Source of the DNA: Planktotalea sp.
GTDB lineage: Bacteria; Pseudomonadota; Alphaproteobacteria; Rhodobacterales; Rhodobacteraceae
DNA: 7,210 nt
Direction of reading: 5' to 3'
NCBI GenBank assembly: GCA_024645145.1
Contig: JAHEGL010000046.1
Span: forward strand, 1-7,210
Within the stretch, counting starts at the first letter, position 1; each line of letters starts with the position of its first letter. Of this stretch, positions 6,181 through 7,210 are shown in pieces. The notes beneath the pieces are model-generated. The model was given only the letters and a program-made list of their open reading frames with translations, did not search any database and had not been told where the DNA came from. The position numbers and the translations under genes are program-made.

Positions 6181-6641
6181 CGCGCTGCTTTCTCAAGACG
6201 GGGTGTTTCTAAAGGGGCGATGCGGTCGATGAGTTGGCTGCGGTTCGCGGCGATATCCGCGATTGTTAGATCATTAAGGACGGCCATAAATGCTGCCGTC
6301 GCTTCTTGCATCTTTTTCGACAGGATACAGATGCCCATCAAAGGACAGGTGTTTTTTTCCGGATTGAAGCACTCAACCACGTTCAGAGGGCCCTCAGTAA
6401 TATGGACCACTTCACCGACGATGATGTCCTCTGGTGGACGCGCCAAACGAAAGCCACCGCTGCGTCCGCGCACTGTTTCAAGGTAACCGGCTTTACCAAG
6501 TTCATGGACGATTTTCATGATGTGAGGTCGAGAAAGGTTGTGGATTTTTGCCACGTCATCAATCCGCACAAGGTCCGGCGCTTTGAGGGCGGCAAGCTGT
6601 AAAGAGCGCATCGCGTAGTTGGTATAGCTGGTCAGTTTCAT
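6177..6641 (-). CDS. Rrf2 family iron-sulfur regulator, NsrR/IscR-like
   Basis: 154 residues. It has the Rrf2 winged helix-turn-helix opening MKLTSYTNYAMRSL, the recognition region LSRPHIMKIVHELGKAGYLET (36-56) and the wing VRGRSGGFRLARPPEDI (57-73). Cysteines 91, 99 and 105 (ECF...CPLMGIC) match the three cluster ligands of NsrR-type proteins. The residue matching Asp8, the fourth ligand in one characterised NsrR, is Asn8 here. It could sense nitric oxide, iron-sulfur status, or sulfur/redox stress; the sulfide operon favours the last but does not prove it. It is the first gene of the minus-strand run, with AAGGA (6648-6652) before its ATG and a 4-base overlap into the Crp/Fnr gene. A promoter with an overlapping AT-rich site lies just upstream, consistent with autoregulation. 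Confidence 0.9.
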   Translation of the reverse strand: MKLTSYTNYAMRSLQLAALKAPDLVRIDDVAKIHNLSRPHIMKIVHELGKAGYLETVRGRSGGFRLARPPEDIIVGEVVHITEGPLNVVECFNPEKNTCPLMGICILSKKMQEATAAFMAVLNDLTIADIAANRSQLIDRIAPLETPRLEKAAR

Positions 6642-6662
6642 GGAGCATCCTTTTTGTCGCAG

Positions 6663-6689
6663 CTAAAAGATACATTCAAAGTACTGCTT
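6663..6689. promoter_or_regulatory. Candidate regulator site 1 in the divergent spacer
   Basis: CTAAAAGATACATTCAAA (6663-6680) runs into GTACTGCTT. The imperfect inverted repeat TACaTTcAAaGTA (6671-6683, centre 6677) and the AAGATACATT half resemble, from memory, the AAGATGCATT-type half-site of NsrR operators. It overlaps the predicted -10 and spacer of the Rrf2 promoter, a position suited to repression by the Rrf2 protein itself. A related copy lies 52 bases to the right. Confidence 0.4.
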
Positions 6690-6696
6690 TTGTAAA
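6667..6696 (-). promoter_or_regulatory. Predicted sigma-70 promoter of the Rrf2 gene
   Basis: On the minus strand, -35 TTTACA (6696-6691, 5 of 6 to consensus) and -10 TATCTT (6672-6667, 4 of 6) are 18 bases apart. Transcription would start near 6660, leaving a leader of about 20 bases carrying the ribosome site. This is prediction by eye only. Confidence 0.5.
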
Positions 6697-6697
6697 G

Positions 6698-6714
6698 GGT
6701 CTCAGCTAGGTCTC
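6698..6714. repeat. Direct repeat GGTCTC with 11-bp period in the divergent spacer
   Basis: GGTCTC occurs at 6698-6703 and again at 6709-6714, one helical turn apart, between the two candidate operators. This could be an activator site for the peroxiredoxin promoter, but six bases twice in a short region may also be chance. Confidence 0.3.
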
Positions 6715-6734
6715 TAAAAGAACTATTTCAAATA
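6714..6734. promoter_or_regulatory. Candidate regulator site 2, upstream of the peroxiredoxin gene
   Basis: CTAAAAGAACTATTTCAAA (6714-6732) repeats the layout of site 1 (CTAAAAGA, a short spacer, then TTCAAA). It contains the perfect inverted repeat TATTTcAAATA (6724-6734, centre 6729), ending just before the peroxiredoxin ribosome site AGGA (6736-6739). The spacing of centres to site 1, 52 bases, is about five helical turns. Binding here could control the peroxiredoxin gene together with the Rrf2 operon. Confidence 0.4.
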
Positions 6735-6747
6735 TAGGATATGCAGT

Positions 6748-7210
6748 ATGACACTGAGAATTGGCGATATCGCTCCCGACTTTACGGCTGAGACAACAAC
6801 AGGTTTGATCACTTTTCATGATTGGATTGGTGATGATTGGGCCTTTTTCTTCAGTCACCCCGCAGATTTTACGCCTGTTTGCACAACCGAAATGGGCCGT
6901 ACATCGCAGCTCGCAGAGCAATTCGCACAGCGCGGTGTGAAACCTATTGGCCTGTCTACAGACACCGTGAAAGAACACGTCAAATGGATCGAGGATGTGA
7001 ATGACACGCAGAACACTGATTTGCGATTCCCGATCGTAGCCGATGCCGATCTGACAATTGCCAAGCAATACGACATGATCCACCCAAGCGAGAGCGAAAC
7101 AGCTGCTGTGCGTTCCGTGTTCATCATCGATCCGGACAAGAAGATCCGTCTGACGATGACCTACCCGATGAGCGTTGGGCGCAATTTCGATGAAATCCTG
7201 CGCGCCATTG
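6748..7210 (+). CDS. 1-Cys peroxiredoxin (Prx6-type), N-terminal 154 residues (partial)
   Basis: An open frame from the ATG at 6748, with AGGA (6736-6739) 8 bases upstream, runs off the right edge. The peroxidatic motif PADFTPVC (38-45) gives Pro38, Thr42 and Cys45, with Arg122 (VRSVFIIDP) completing the active site. The TMTYPMSVGRNFDEIL segment at 136-151 is typical of the Prx6/1-Cys group, and no second resolving cysteine is seen in the visible part. The enzyme reduces peroxides, probably with a thiol partner, in the cytoplasm. It is divergent from the Rrf2 regulator gene and shares a 106-base spacer with paired candidate operators, so it may respond to the same signal as the sulfide operon. 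The missing C-terminus holds the dimerisation arm of this group. Confidence 0.93.
   Translation, partial: MTLRIGDIAPDFTAETTTGLITFHDWIGDDWAFFFSHPADFTPVCTTEMGRTSQLAEQFAQRGVKPIGLSTDTVKEHVKWIEDVNDTQNTDLRFPIVADADLTIAKQYDMIHPSESETAAVRSVFIIDPDKKIRLTMTYPMSVGRNFDEILRAI

Noticed and set aside
6706..7139. Minus-strand frames of 125 and 94 residues
   Set aside because: They are antisense to the peroxiredoxin gene, which shows its active-site residues in order.
1..7210. CRISPR array, tRNA, rRNA, insertion sequence or phage elements
   Set aside because: No regular spaced repeats, tRNA-like folds, transposase-like protein or terminal inverted repeats were seen on either strand. Almost all the window is accounted for by sulfur and redox genes.

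Overview
The window suggests an alphaproteobacterium, most likely a marine Rhodobacteraceae (Roseobacter-group) member. This rests on the moderate GC content, the protein style, and a type II sulfide:quinone reductase beside a Blh-type persulfide dioxygenase and paired YeeE/YedE proteins. Genus cannot be read from the sequence. Coding is dense, and no gene-free stretch reaches 300 bases.

Nine genes lie head to tail on the minus strand from about 6641 down to the left edge. In transcription order they are: an NsrR/IscR-like Rrf2 regulator; a Crp/Fnr regulator with a cysteine pair in the effector pocket; a small DUF2892 membrane protein; two half-size YeeE/YedE (PmpA/PmpB-like) channels; a secreted His-rich protein of unknown function; a Blh/ETHE1-like persulfide dioxygenase; a DUF442-sulfide:quinone reductase fusion; and a SulP anion transporter cut by the window edge. 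The regulators overlap by an ATGA, and so do the DUF2892 gene and the next YeeE gene. A plus-strand 1-Cys peroxiredoxin (6748 to the right edge) diverges from the Rrf2 gene.

Taken together this is a sulfide/sulfane-sulfur detoxification and uptake island. The YeeE pair, perhaps with DUF2892, would move sulfur species across the inner membrane. SQR oxidises sulfide to sulfane sulfur and passes electrons to quinone. The DUF442 (rhodanese-like) domain could handle the sulfane sulfur, the dioxygenase would oxidise glutathione persulfide to sulfite, and SulP could move sulfate or a related anion. The peroxiredoxin would deal with accompanying peroxide or persulfide stress.

Regulation appears two-layered. 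A perfect 19-bp palindrome (5477-5495) sits between the Crp/Fnr gene and the structural genes, positioned like a class II activator site. The divergent Rrf2/peroxiredoxin spacer holds two copies of a related AT-rich motif, one over the predicted Rrf2 promoter and one just before the peroxiredoxin start. The least understood parts are the His-rich secreted protein, which has an internal 62-residue duplication, the DUF442-SQR fusion, and the cysteine-bearing Crp/Fnr.
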